Of a stretch of DNA of 64,000 nt, positions 34,320 to 45,827 are shown one piece after another. Numbering within the stretch: the first letter of the stretch is position 1; every line of letters starts with the position of its first letter. Below the pieces are notes generated by a model that worked only from the letters and a program-made list of their open reading frames with translations, did no database searches and was not told the origin of the DNA. The position numbers were made by a program, and so were the translations under genes. The stretch lies in contig CM058234.1 in the NCBI GenBank assembly GCA_030180135.1, positions 2,046,001 to 2,110,000 on the forward strand, given 5' to 3'. Source of the DNA: Orychophragmus violaceus (lineage: Eukaryota; Streptophyta; Magnoliopsida; Brassicales; Brassicaceae).

Positions 34320-37300
34320 TTACATTTCAATGTCTCTAATGCCTACAGCTTCAGTCAGAAACTCGAGCTTAGGCCTTGGGAGTGGCTTTGTCAACGGATC
34401 AGCGACGTTATCATCTGTCTGAACTCGGCTGATCTTGACTTCCTTTCTATTAATGATGTCACGTATCAAGTGAAATCTTCTTAGAACATGCTTGGATTTC
34501 TGGTGTGATCTTGGTTCCTTTGCCTGAGCTATAGCACCATTGTTGTCACAAAACAGTGCCAGAGGCTCAGCCGCATCTGGTATCACACCTAGTTCAATAA
34601 TGAACTTTCGTATCCAAACAGCTTCCTTCGCAGCTTCTGAGGCGGCGATATATTCAGCTTCTGTAGTGGAATCAGCAACGGTGTCTTGCATGGAGCTTCT
34701 CCAACTGATTGCACCGCCATTCAGACAAAAGATATAACCGGACTGTGACCGGAAATCATCTTGGTCTGTCTGGAAACTTGCGTCCGTGAATCCACTGACT
34801 TTAAGCACATCACTTCCACCGTACACTAAGAACTTATCCTTAGTATGTCTCAGATACTTCAAGATATTCTTTACGGCAATCCAATGGTTTTCACCTGGAT
34901 TTGACTGGTATCTACTCGTCATGCTCAATGCATAAGCAACATCAGGACGAGTACAAATCATGGCATACATGACAGATCCTATTGCAGATGCATAAGGAAT
35001 ATTCTTCATGCGCTCAAGCTCAGCAGCCGTCGTAGGGCTCTGCTTCTTGCTTAGCGTTGTGCCATGTACCATTGGCGTGAAGCCCTTCTTGGAATCCTTC
35101 ATGCTGAATCTTTGTAGGACTTTGTCAATGTATGAATCTTGACACAAGCCTATCAGCCTTCTAGATCTATCCCGGTAGATCCTGATTCCAAGAACGTATG
35201 CGGCTTCACCCATGTCTTTCATGGAAAAACAACTTCCAAGCCAGTCCTTTACCGACTTTAGCATTGGAACGTCGTTTCCGAGAAGCAGTATGTCATCGAC
35301 ATACAGAATAAGAAATACAATCTTGCTCCCACTAGATTTCTTATACACGCATTGTTCTTCTTCGTTTCTGATGAAGTCAAATTGCTTGATCGCTTCATCA
35401 AAACGAAGATTTCAGCTCCTCGATGCTTGCTTCAATCCATAAATGGATTTATGAAGCTTGCATACTTTTCCAGCATTCTTTGGATCTATGTAACCGTCAG
35501 GTTGTGTCATATACACATCCTCTTCCAGAATACCATTCAGGAAGGCGGTTTTCACGTCCATCTGCCAAATTTCATAATCATGAAAAGCTGCAGTTGCTAG
35601 TAGAATCCGAATAGATTTCATCATAGCCACTGGTGAATAGGTTTCATCGTAATCCACACCGTGAACTTGTCTGAAACCTTTTGCCACCAACCTGGCTTTA
35701 TAAATCTGGACATTTCCATCCACGTCAATCTTCTTCTTGAAGATCCATTTGCACTCGATGGCTTTTACACCAGCGGGTAAGTCAACCAACGAAAACACTT
35801 GGTTGACCGACATGGAGTCCATTTCGGAATCAGTGGCCTTGCGCCACTTAGAGGAATCTGGGCCCATCATGGCTTGATTGAAGTTCGATGGTTCATCACC
35901 ATCAATGATCAGAAGATCATGACAGTCAGTCACGAGGAATCCTTGATATCTCTTGGGTTCGTGACGGATCCTCCCGGATCTTCGAACTTCAGGTACTACA
36001 GGTTCAGGCTCTACAATTTCTTGTAGGTCCTCCTGCTGCTCTTCCTCATTAGGTTGAGCAGTATCCTGTTCATCTTGAATTTCTTCAAGCAGTACCTTAC
36101 TCCCACTGTCTTTCTTAGAGAGAAACTCCCTCTCAAGAAAGTTACAATCCCGGGCAACAAAAATCTTGTTCTCGGAACGTAGATAGAAGTAATAAGCCTT
36201 GGTTTCCCGTGGATAACCAATGAAGTAGCATTTGTCAGATTTTGGTGTAAGCTTGTCTGAGATCAATCTCTTGACATAGGCTTCACAACCCCAAATTCTG
36301 AGATAAGACAGCACTGGAGCTTCTCCAGTCCATAATTCATATGGTGTCTTTGCTACTGCTTTCGATGGCGCTCTATTTAGAGTGAACACTGCTGTTAGCA
36401 GAGCATATCCCCAAAGGGATATTGGAAGGTCTGTGTGACTCATCATAGATCGAACCATATCCAATAAGGTCCGATTTCTCCTCTCAGACACACCATTCCA
36501 TTGAGGTGTTCCGGGAGGAGTGAGTTGGGATACGATCCCACACTCTCTTAGATGATCACTGAATTCTTGGCTTAAGTATTCTCCTCCTCGGTCGGACCGA
36601 AGAGCCTTAATGCTTTTGCCTAGTTGGTTCTGTACTTCATTTTGGAATTCTCTGAACTTCTCAAAAGATTCAGACTTATGTTTCATTAAATAAACATATC
36701 CATACCTACTGAAATCATCAGTGAAGGTAATGAAGTACTGATAGTTTCCTCTTGCATTTGTGGACATTGGGCCACACACGTCAGTGTGTATCAGGCCCAA
36801 TAAGTCACTGGCCCTCTCGTTAGGTTTATTAAAGGGGGCCCGCGTCATTTTGCCCATCATGCAGGATTCGCATTTCTCACAAGACTCAAAGTCAAATGAG
36901 CCAAGAAGTCCATTCGAATGGAGCCTCTTGATGCGTTTCTCGCTGATGTGCCCTAAACGACAATGCCATAGAAACGTTCGGTTCTCCTCATTAGGTTTGA
37001 ACCGTTTGGTATTAATGTTATAAACTGGCGCGGATTGATCGAGTATGTAAAGCCCATTCGTAAGAGGGGCAGAACCATAGAACAAATTGTTGCGATTGAA
37101 GGAACATAATTTATTCTTAACTGAAAAATCATAACCTTCCAAATCCAACAAAGAAATTGAAATAATATTCCTGCTTATAGCAGGTACAAAATAACAATTA
37201 TTGAGTTCTAAAATCAATCCCGAAGGTAAAGACAACAAGTATGTGCCTACAGCTAGTGCTGGAACTTTCGCTCCATTCCCAACTCGTAGCTCCACTTGTC

Positions 37301-38297
37301 CTTGCTTCAGCCTTCTACTGTTGCTGAGTGCCTGCATATTAGTACAAATATGAGCCCCACAACCAGTATCCATAACCCATGAGGTATTATCAGAAGTAGT
37401 TGTATTAACTTCTATAACAAAAATACCTGTCGAAGAAGTCTCGAGAGTCTTCTTCTTCAATTCCTTTAGACCTTCTTGGAATTTCTTACATTCTCTCCTC
37501 CAATGCCATGGTTCTTTACAGAACCTGCATATGTCAGTTGGCCCAGCCTTGGACTTGGGCTTGGGCTTTGGCGTGTCCTTGTCCGCGACTTGGACAGCCT
37601 TGGCCTTTCCCTTATCCTTAGCAGAGGATTTCTTAAACCCCTTGCCCTTTTGCACCAGAAGCACATTGGGGTCCTTGGCGGTTTTCCTCAAGTTGGGCTC
37701 CGCAGTCTTGAGCATTCCGTGAAGCTCAGGCAATGTCTTACTCAAGCCATGCATGTTAAAGTTCAGAATGAACTGATCATAGCTTGCAGGTAATGACTGC
37801 AGAATGATGTCGCAGGCAAGTTCCTGGCTGATTGGGCAGTCGAGTTTCTGAAGATGATCGAGATAACCCATCATCTTCAAGACATGAGGACTCACTGCCG
37901 CATTCGCAGCCAACTTGCAGTTCAAGAGGTTCTTAACTGTTTGAAACCTCTCAGTCCTAGCCTGCTCCTGAAAAAGCGATTTCAGGCTTGCCATTATCTC
38001 GATGGGTGACAATACACTCTCGAACTGTTTTTGCAGCTCAGGAGTCATTGTCACCAACATCAGGCAATAAGCATCATTTTCATCTGACGAATGCTTTTCC
38101 CAAGCATTATGCAGAGTCCTGGCGGCATTGGCAGGAGGCCTCTCGGGGAGAGGATCACGAAGGACATAATCCTTCTTCTCCTGCTTGAGGACTAGCCTCA
38201 AGTTCCTTGACCACGTCAGGAAGTTCGTTCCAGTCAGCTTCTCCTTTTCGAGAACAGACCGGATCGAGAATGAGTTTTGTGTGCTTGTAGTAGTCAT
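34320..38297 (-). pseudogene. Copia gag-pol polyprotein with one in-frame stop
   Basis: The frame runs 38297 to 34320 (1,326 codons) with a single interruption, a TGA at 35412-35414 in the reverse-transcriptase region after GLKQASRS. Order by residue is: gag, about 1-250; CCHC zinc knuckle, Cys257 to Cys270; protease DTG, about 310-312; pre-integrase HCRLGH region, about 445-490; integrase D506, D569 and E605 (35 residues between the last two). RT follows, with YVDD downstream of the stop, then RNase H (TEAEYIAASEAAKEAVWI). The C-terminus is DPLTKPLPRPKLEFL-like. This is the copia order (integrase before RT). The stop separates RT motifs, so this copy is probably non-autonomous. Everything else looks intact. 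Confidence 0.9.
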
Positions 38298-38839
38298 AGC
38301 TGAAATATATAGATAAAAAGGTTATTAGTTAAAATGTTCAATATGATTAATCTCGTATTAATTTAATATGATTAATCACGCATTATATTCAATAACATAA
38401 GTTACCCTCAATAGAATATAATGATTCCAAGATCCACATATAACTAAGATTAAAGTGGGCCACTGGCCGTCACCAAACCTTAGCTTATATCGGTAAGCCC
38501 TATATCGGCTAATTATATCCGTGATATAACTCTTGGTTGTGAATCTGGGCCCGAGGCCCAATTCACTCTGATGTCTCAAGGCCCGGGACTCCCGATGGCC
38601 CAGTCAAGAAAACCAGACTATACAGTCATGTAATCATTAATGTCTGGGACTCCCAATGACATTTATGAATCACAAACCGTCTTATCCACGCAAAAGCAGA
38701 CACCCTCACACTGTAAGGCCATGAATACAATTGAATGGGCTTCGACAGCTGACATAGAATGGACAAGACACCCAACGCTTGATATTATTTGAGGTTCGTA
38801 GGTTTATTTAAAAATTCATTCCCAAAATAGAAGATTACT

Positions 38840-39010
38840 ATTTCGGGAAACTTTCCATTTTGGAAACCTACTATTTTTGGAAACTTTCTAAAATTGGAAA
38901 CTTTCTAAAAACGGAAACTTTCTAACTTTAGAAATTTCTTAAAATCCGAATCATGCAAATCTAGAAACTTCTATAATTAAGAAACTTTCTAATTTCAAAA
39001 TATCGGAAAC
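38840..39010. repeat. Degenerate GGAAACTTTCTAAAA array in the copia leader
   Basis: About eight to nine imperfect copies of a 14-20-bp GGAAACTTTCTAAAA-like word between the gag start and the 5' LTR. No coding meaning is seen. Confidence 0.65.
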
Positions 39011-39429
39011 TTTAATTTAAAATCGATTTATATTCTTTATAAAATAAATTTTAAATTAATCTGAAGAAAGACTCAAATAATTGGCCCAATTGTTTTAACT
39101 TCTTGGCCCGAGGCCCAAGAATTTGGTCCATGTCCAAGACATGACCCAATTGTCCAATTAAATGACATAACCGGTCTGGTTCATTAAAATTGGTCTAACC
39201 AAATTTTAATTACTACGATGACCACAATTGTCAACCGGTTATTTACTAAACCGGATTTTCTCAATTTATTTGGTCCAACCAAATCAAATTAGAAAATCCT
39301 GGTTTAGGCACAAAATCCAATAATTCTTTCGACATTGGATTTCTTATCCCGGTTTAACCAGACTTAATAAAATTATTAAATCTGTTTATTAAACCAGGAC
39401 GAATTAATTTTAATCAAAATTAAACCGAG

Positions 39430-39752
39430 CCTTAAACCAACCATGTCGATCGATGAACCAACCGTGTCGATCGATCCATCAACCGCATCGGTCGATGCTC
39501 TTAGCATCGATCCTGCATCGATCGTGCATCGATCCTGTATCGATCGATGCTCTCACGCATGCACTGAACCGAGCCAAAAACCTAACCGTGTCGATCGATG
39601 TGCACCAACCGCATCGGTCGATGCACCAATATCGAACCTGCATCAATCCTGCATCGATCGATGCTTTCACGCGTTAACAGGGTTAGCTGATAGACTGTAT
39701 CGACCGATCCATGCGATCGTATCGATCGATCCATGCGATCGCAGTCGATACA
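39430..39752. repeat. CGATCGA palindrome array in the copia leader
   Basis: At least fifteen copies of CATCGATCGATGC/TGTCGATCGATC-like 12-13-mers at irregular 15-30-bp spacing, with a larger diverged duplication of about 125 bp (from about 39463 and about 39587). Because the unit is palindromic, several frames on both strands stay open and spell Ser-Ile-Asp/Cys-Ile-Asp-Arg repeats. I do not regard these as proteins. The same word occurs in the LTRs and inside the older element. Confidence 0.8.
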
Positions 39753-39930
39753 GACCTCTTGAAATCGCATTCTACCAAATCATATAGCTTGGTTTCTGCA
39801 ATTTTATGTGTGTTTAGATTTCAATTCTTGTTGCTTAAATGGTTTCTCTTATCAGTAGTTGATTCAAAACACTTTTAAACAAGAAAACAATCCTAAACAT
39901 TGAATCTAAACAAGAAAAACCAGAACCTTA

Positions 39931-39943
39931 GGCTCTGATACCA
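39931..39943 (-). promoter_or_regulatory. Copia primer-binding site
   Basis: The complement TGGTATCAGAGCC matches the initiator-tRNA-Met 3' end used by plant Ty1/copia elements. It starts one base inside the 5' LTR. Confidence 0.9.
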
Positions 39944-39944
39944 C

Positions 39945-40616
39945 TGTAGTAATGTTTAGTTGATCCTGATTCAATTCTTAGATTCATATCAACCTAAACA
40001 TGCGATCTAGGTTCTTCTCAGAATAGAAACAAATGATGATCTCACCTTATACCTGTTTGCAGCGGAAAGAGATGGTATGTCTGAGATCAGAGAAACACCG
40101 AGGGATGAATCCTCCACAGGTTCACACACGCGATCACAGAAAACGGCTGCTAGACCACAAGGAGCTCGGCGCAGAGAGAGAGAGAGTTTTCGGCTGTTGT
40201 GTTAGGGTTAATTGCTCAGAAACTCGAGTTTTACCTTATAAAACTTGTCTGATTCCGTTTGGGCCATTTGGCCCAAACACCAATTAACTAGACGGCATTC
40301 GCGCACTGTGTCGACCGATACCCCTTGTGTATCGATCGACACACAGTGCCTAAACCGTTTTATTCTCTCTAAGTACAGTAAATGCCTAGCACTTTTACCG
40401 TACTTCTGCTAAACCGTTCCTACACATTTTCCTGTTAGCTTAGGCGTGTGACCCATATGGGATCATATAATAAAGGCAATAAGTCCAAGACTTATAGATC
40501 ATGAGCGGACTCTAGCAAGCCATCATGACCCCCAGTATTATATGACTTATGTCTGATCATTGACATACTCTTACTTTCTAGAGACAGTACCGAGATTACT
40601 GGACACAATTCCAACA
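39945..40616 (-). repeat. Copia 5' LTR (right in window)
   Basis: 672 bp, near-identical to 32797-33468. Carries the same CGATCGA inverted repeat at 40303-40349. Confidence 0.92.
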
Positions 40617-42460
40617 CTTATTTATAAGACATAAGTCAGAATCTTTGAAAAGTTCAAAGAGTTCCAAAAATGAAGTACAGAATCAATTTGGCAAAGGTAT
40701 TAAACCTCTACGATGAGATCATGGAGGTGAATACTTAGGTCAAGAATTTAGTGATCATCTGAGAGATTGTGAAAGTGTTTCACAATTCACTCCTCCAGAA
40801 TTGGACTTTATTAGATATGGTTCGATCAATGATGAGTCACTTAGATCTTCCATTATCCTTCTAAGAATACGCTCTAGAAATGTCTGAGTTTACATTAAAT
40901 AGAGTTCCATCAAAATCAGTTACAAAGATACCACATGAGATGTGGAATGGAAATGTTTCTGATTTATCCATCATGGAGATTTGGAGTTGCGAGACTTATA
41001 TAAAACGTTTAATCTCTGATAAGCTCACACCCAAATCTGATAAGTGCTACTTCATTGGTTGTCCTAACAAAACCAAGGCATGTTACTTTTACAACCAGTT
41101 CGAGAACAAATTGTTTGTTGCTCGTAACAATGTTTTCTTGAGAAAGATTTTCTTTCCAAGAAGAACAGTGGGAGTAAAGTACGAATTCGAAGAAATTCGA
41201 AAATCACAGGAGACTGCTCAACCTGATGAGGAAGAGCAGCAATTGGATCTACAAAGAGTTGTAGAACCTGCACCTGTGGTGCCTAAAGTTTATAAAGGAT
41301 CTGGTGAATGTATATTCGATATACATTTAAATGGCGAGTTTCTGAAGAAGTGTCGATCGACACAAACGTTGTATCGATCGACACAAATCGCAAACCAAAA
41401 TATTTTGGTTTATGACTCAATTAACTATGGTTTGAATCTTGGTTAATTAGGTCGTGGTGAAAGTATACATATGAGATATGTGTGTGTGACTTTTACAGAA
41501 AACTGAAGCTCGCAGATCCGAAAGGATCCGTCACGAACCCGAGAAATGTGGATTTCTCGTAACCAATTGCCGTGATCTATTGATCATTGAAAGTGAAGGG
41601 CCTGCAAATTTTGAAGAAGCAATGATGGGCCTTGACTCCAAAAGTGGCTGAAAGCCGCTGAATCCGAAATGGGATCCATGTCACAGAACCAAGTATGACT
41701 TGGGTTGATTTACCCGATGGTGTAGAAACCATTGTGAGTAAATGGATTTTCAAGAAGAAAAGTTGACATGGATGGTTGTATTCAGATGTACAAAGCTAGG
41801 TTGGTGAAAAAGGTTTCAAGTAAATTCATGGTATTGACTGTGAAGAAACCTAATCCCAGACACCATGCTTATGTCCATCCGGATTCTCCTAGCAACCGCC
41901 ACTCATAATAGTTATGAGATCTGGCAGATGGATGTGAAAACAGTTTTCCTTAATGGAATTCTGAAAAAGGATGTGTACCTGACACAACCTGAAGATTTCA
42001 TTGATCCTAATGAAGCTAGGAAGATATGCAAGCTTCATCGATCCATTTATGGATTAAAGCAAGCATCTCGGAGTTGGAATCTTCGTTTTGATGAAGTAGT
42101 CAAAAGGTTTGACTTCTTCAGGAACGAAGAGGAACCATGTGTTTACAAAGATGACTAGTGGGAGCGCAGTTGCATTTCTAGTATTGTATGTTGATAACAC
42201 ACTACTTCTCGGAAATAAAGTTCCATTGTTTCAGTCTGTTAAGACTTGACTCGAAAGTTGTTTTTCGATGAAATTATGGGAGAAACCGTACACATTATTG
42301 GAATAAGAATCTATAGAGATAGATTGGATAAGCTAATTGGATTGTGTCAAGATACTTATGGTGATAAGGCCTTGCGCAGGTCCAGTACGCAGGATTCCAA
42401 GAAGGGCTTCATGCAAATGACTCTTGGTATTACTCTTAGCAAGACGTAGTGTCTTTCGAC
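40617..42460 (+). pseudogene. Decayed integrase/RT region (old element), right part
   Basis: Resumes the integrase (HKSESLK) directly after the target duplication. It continues through LNRVPSKSVTKIPHEMW and LISDKLTPKSDKCYFIGCP. Then comes a 211-bp insertion (41288-41498) with GT and AG ends, RSERIRHEP, RT pieces (IWQMDVKTVFLNGILKKDVY, KLHRSIYGLKQASRSWNLRF) and a LYVDN version of the YVDD box. The RNase H domain is largely deleted. Multiple frameshifts and stops make it non-functional. Confidence 0.8.
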
Positions 42461-43350
42461 ACACGCTGAGCAAGGGCGAATGAGGGTCAGACTACTACTA
42501 AAGGCATTAGATGTCTTAAGATGTGATCTTAATTTTAGTGGGAGTTATTGTTATTAATTTTAGTTATGATATGATGTTCGTATAAACATAATTTGATTAT
42601 GTTATTGAAATCTGACATCTGTATTATCTAATAATGGTTATTAAATAATAGTCACAAAGTAATTTATGACATTTTATAGGTCATCAAGTATGTGACTTGA
42701 TCATGAAACCCTATAAATAATAAATGACATAAATTATGTTGGTCCCTGGTCAAGGTTGTTAAAGTGGGACATTAACAACCACATGAGACTAGTATGTGAG
42801 GTGACTGATGACTAAGTTTCATGGAGCCATAATAAGAGTATTAAAGTCAATCACATAGATATGTGTTGGAGAACACAAGATCGGACATGACCCACTGATG
42901 AGAACTCTACGAGATAGTTATATAAGTGTCATGAGAGTTTTCATTACGACTATAGAGTATAGTCCTTAAACCTGAGTTCATCATGTTTTCTTACATGTGA
43001 ATTGGTCCGCTTTAACCTTGTCAAACGTCAGCCGTAACTGGTGACTATAAAGGCATTGATTGGGCGTATCATGAAGCGTGTGAAGAAACAGGGATGGAAC
43101 AAGATGGAATTTGTCCCTCCTATAAAACAGGAGATAAATATCTCAGGGCCCATCGAAGATTTGATACTGAGAAATGTGTGGCCACACTCAAACGAGGTGA
43201 TTGTCAGTCGTTTGTCTTATCAGTATAAATCGGAGTTCGGTGAACATGATCTTGGCTAAATAAGGGTGACACAGATCTTGCCTTATGCCAGATCGAGATA
43301 TAGCGACGAAGGGATTATGGGAATAGATGATTCCAGTACAAGTGGGAGAT
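42461..43350 (+). other. Non-coding 3' internal region of the old copia
   Basis: Corresponds to the region between RNase H and the polypurine tract of the nested element (33469-34319, opposite strand). Ends with AAGTGGGAGAT, the polypurine tract. Confidence 0.6.
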
Positions 43351-43588
43351 TGTTAGGAATGTCCTGAAATCTATTGTACTTGCTCTAAGTGAAAGTCGTA
43401 TTGTCGAGACGAGACAATCATATAACACTAGGTAGTCATAATGCTTTGCTAGAAGCCACTTATGATCAATAAGTTTAGAACTCATTGCTAGTGTTATATG
43501 ATCCTACAGGGTCACACCTAAGCAAATTGGATCAATGATATAATGAGTTTCATAATGTTTTATATATATGTTATATATATTATATAAA

Positions 43589-43628
<40 letters not shown>

Positions 43629-44194
43629 TCACGTTTAAGAGATGTCATATATATATATATTATATAAGATATAATATGTATATATATATATATATATACT
43701 CCAGGTGAAAGAGATAATGATCTCTTTAATTAATGGATGTTAGGGCTTAGCCCATTAACATTATTAATGGGACGATCATATGAATATATAAGCGTGAGTT
43801 TGATTATTGAATGATAAGAGTGAGCCGTATTTTGGACATAGTGAAAAAACGAGCAGAAAAACCCTAACATAGCCGACGAATCGTTCGTGGCTTTTGGAGA
43901 TTAGATCTCAACGGCACTAGCATCCCGATCCGATCCAGTTTGTGTGCGTGTGGATACCAGTAGAGGCGCAACACTTGAGGCGCTTTAAGATCTCGATTAT
44001 CTGAAAATCTTCCGCTGCTAATCACCAGGTAATTCTCGAGATCTGGCAGATTCAATTATATGAACCTTAGATCCTAGGCTTGGAATTTATACCTAGAGCT
44101 GCCTAATTGGATTATGATCGGCTATAAATTCCTTCAATTAGAATATTTGAACGATTGAAAGTTACGCATTTTTGTTAAATCACATGGTACTACA
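43351..44194 (+). repeat. 3' LTR of the old copia element
   Basis: Starts TGTTAGGAATGTCC directly after the polypurine tract and ends GGTACTACA. Its first 150 bp align with the reverse complement of the nested element's LTR. A TATATA microsatellite occupies about 43558-43700. No partner 5' LTR is present. Confidence 0.7.
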
Positions 44195-44220
44195 GAAAAT
44201 TGCTGATTTTATTTTCTAAA

Positions 44221-45239
44221 TCTATATTACTAAAACAGGATATTGACCATGGTACATAAATGTTGTTTCCGAAACTTGCCCTTGATTTTATTAGGAATTG
44301 TATTCTTCATTAAGGGTAAAACTGTAAAACAATTTATATTTAATTTATTCATAATATCTTATAATATCTTTTGTTTTCCTTTTTCTATCATAATCATATC
44401 TAACGAAAATCTTTTTCAAAAATTTAATAAAATAATAATTAATTTCGAAATTAATATTAAAATAAATATTATAAATTATTCTTAACTAAAATTTAACTTA
44501 AAGAAATAAAATCAAGCATAATTAAGTTACTAAATCAATTGGTACATATAATTATATAATTTAATACATAATTATTTTATAAATTATATAATCATTAAAA
44601 TTAATAAATTATTATTAAAATAAAAAGTAGTATATAATATTGAAATAATAGTTTAAACTAAATAATATTATTGATAATCGATATATTTAACATAATCTAT
44701 TATATTTTATTTTTTCTATTACAATAAATTTAACCATGTATTGTTAATATTTTTTCTATATCTACATATATATACTATAATTTAACTATGAATTTATATA
44801 AATTCGATAAGTAATATTATTCTTCATTATAAAATTATAAATATAAAATATTTTTATTCTGAAAAAATAGAACAAAAAAATAATATTATTCAACCACAAT
44901 ATAGTTTTTGTATTTAGAAATCATAATAATCAAAATATACGACTATAAACCAAAATAAAATAATATTATTAAAATAAAGAAAAACAAATTGATGTATTTA
45001 AAAACAATTTTATAAATATGTAATACAAATAAACTACGGTTAAAAAATAAGCTTAAACAAATATAAAATAAAAAACTTAAACAAAATATTAACTTGCTAC
45101 AAAAACACTGAATTGTTTGTTAGAATTGACAATTATTCCCTAAAACTTTTACAAAAAAAAAAAATTATTGTTCAAAATATTACAAATCTTATCTTAATAA
45201 TAATAAAAACATTCGTGCTAAGCACGGGTCAGAATCTAG
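44221..45239 (+). mobile_element. Non-autonomous Helitron
   Basis: Begins TCTATATTACTAAAAC after a host A. Ends with a short hairpin (CGTGCTAAGCACG) followed about 10 bp later by CTAG and a host T. The 5' TC, 3' hairpin plus CTAG and insertion between A and T are Helitron hallmarks. It is 1,019 bp, very AT-rich, with no RepHel coding. It lies 26 bp beyond the old copia LTR. Confidence 0.8.
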
Positions 45240-45827
45240 TAATATGTTAAATCATATGTTGTTTGGGAAAACCATAAAAATGGTGCGGAATGAAAAAATC
45301 ATATACTACAAAAGTGGTTTTGTTTTCTAACATACAATAAACTTAGGATTGACACATCCATGAAATAGTATATTCTCAAATCTAACTCAACTAGGTTTAC
45401 GCACAAAACCTTATGCATGCGAGTTCGGGTAGATTGGGTAATTCGAATTGGTTTCTTCGGGTTTCAGTTAGTTCGGTTTTAAAAAAATCAGCTGAATTAG
45501 TTCGGTAAATAAAAATCATGTTGAATTGAACCGAACTTTTTAGTTTTTGGTTAAATTTCAATTTAAATTAGTTAAACATTCAAATAATTTCAATTATTTT
45601 TTATTATTTTGAGCATTTCCATTAGTTCGGATTGGAATTTTATATATGGTTCGGTTTGATTTGGTTTACAGTTTTTTTTTTCTTTTTTTGGTTAGGTTCA
45701 AAATTTCAGGGCTGCCTAGAATCTATCTTTGCCTTTTGGTTTGGTCTTTTGCCTAATTCCTTGAAAGAGGGGAAAAAATAATAATCTGTGATCATACCAA
45801 AAAAAAAGAACACTAGAGAGGATTCTA
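45240..45827. other. Low-complexity intergenic region
   Basis: Repeated TTCGGTTT/AGTTCGG words (about 45420-45680). Also contains the 3' flank of the RRP45 gene. No other gene is seen. Confidence 0.4.

Larger units (their letters stand above)
32797..40616 (-). mobile_element. Complete young Ty1/copia LTR retrotransposon
   Basis: Two 672-bp LTRs (32797-33468 and 39945-40616) start TGTAG and end CCAACA. They are flanked by the 5-bp duplication CTTAT (32792-32796, 40617-40621). The minus-strand orientation follows from the primer-binding site TGGTATCAGAGCC (complement of 39931-39943, initiator-tRNA-Met type) beside the right LTR. The polypurine tract (complement of about 33469-33480) lies beside the left LTR. 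I see two differences between the LTRs, which implies a very recent insertion. It sits inside the integrase region of the older copia element. Confidence 0.93.
31414..44194 (+). mobile_element. Old 5'-truncated Ty1/copia element, interrupted by a younger copia
   Basis: Visible parts are gag (31428-32024), a decayed protease/pre-integrase region, and integrase up to 32796. Then comes the nested element, then the rest of integrase, RT pieces (40617 to about 42450), a polypurine tract AAGTGGGAGAT at 43340-43350 and a 3' LTR 43351-44194. The 5' LTR and first part of gag are missing; the left edge abuts the Harbinger MITE. Many frameshifts and stops show age. Protein and LTR-end similarity show it belongs to the same family as the nested element. 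Confidence 0.8.

Noticed and set aside
39430..39752. CRISPR-like spaced repeats
   Set aside because: Spacing is irregular, units are palindromic 12-mers, there are no cas genes, and this is plant DNA inside a retrotransposon.
39443..39787. Open frames encoding Ser-Ile-Asp-rich proteins on both strands
   Set aside because: They result from a palindromic CGATCGA repeat in the untranslated copia leader. Several frames are open equally, so no single frame is supported.
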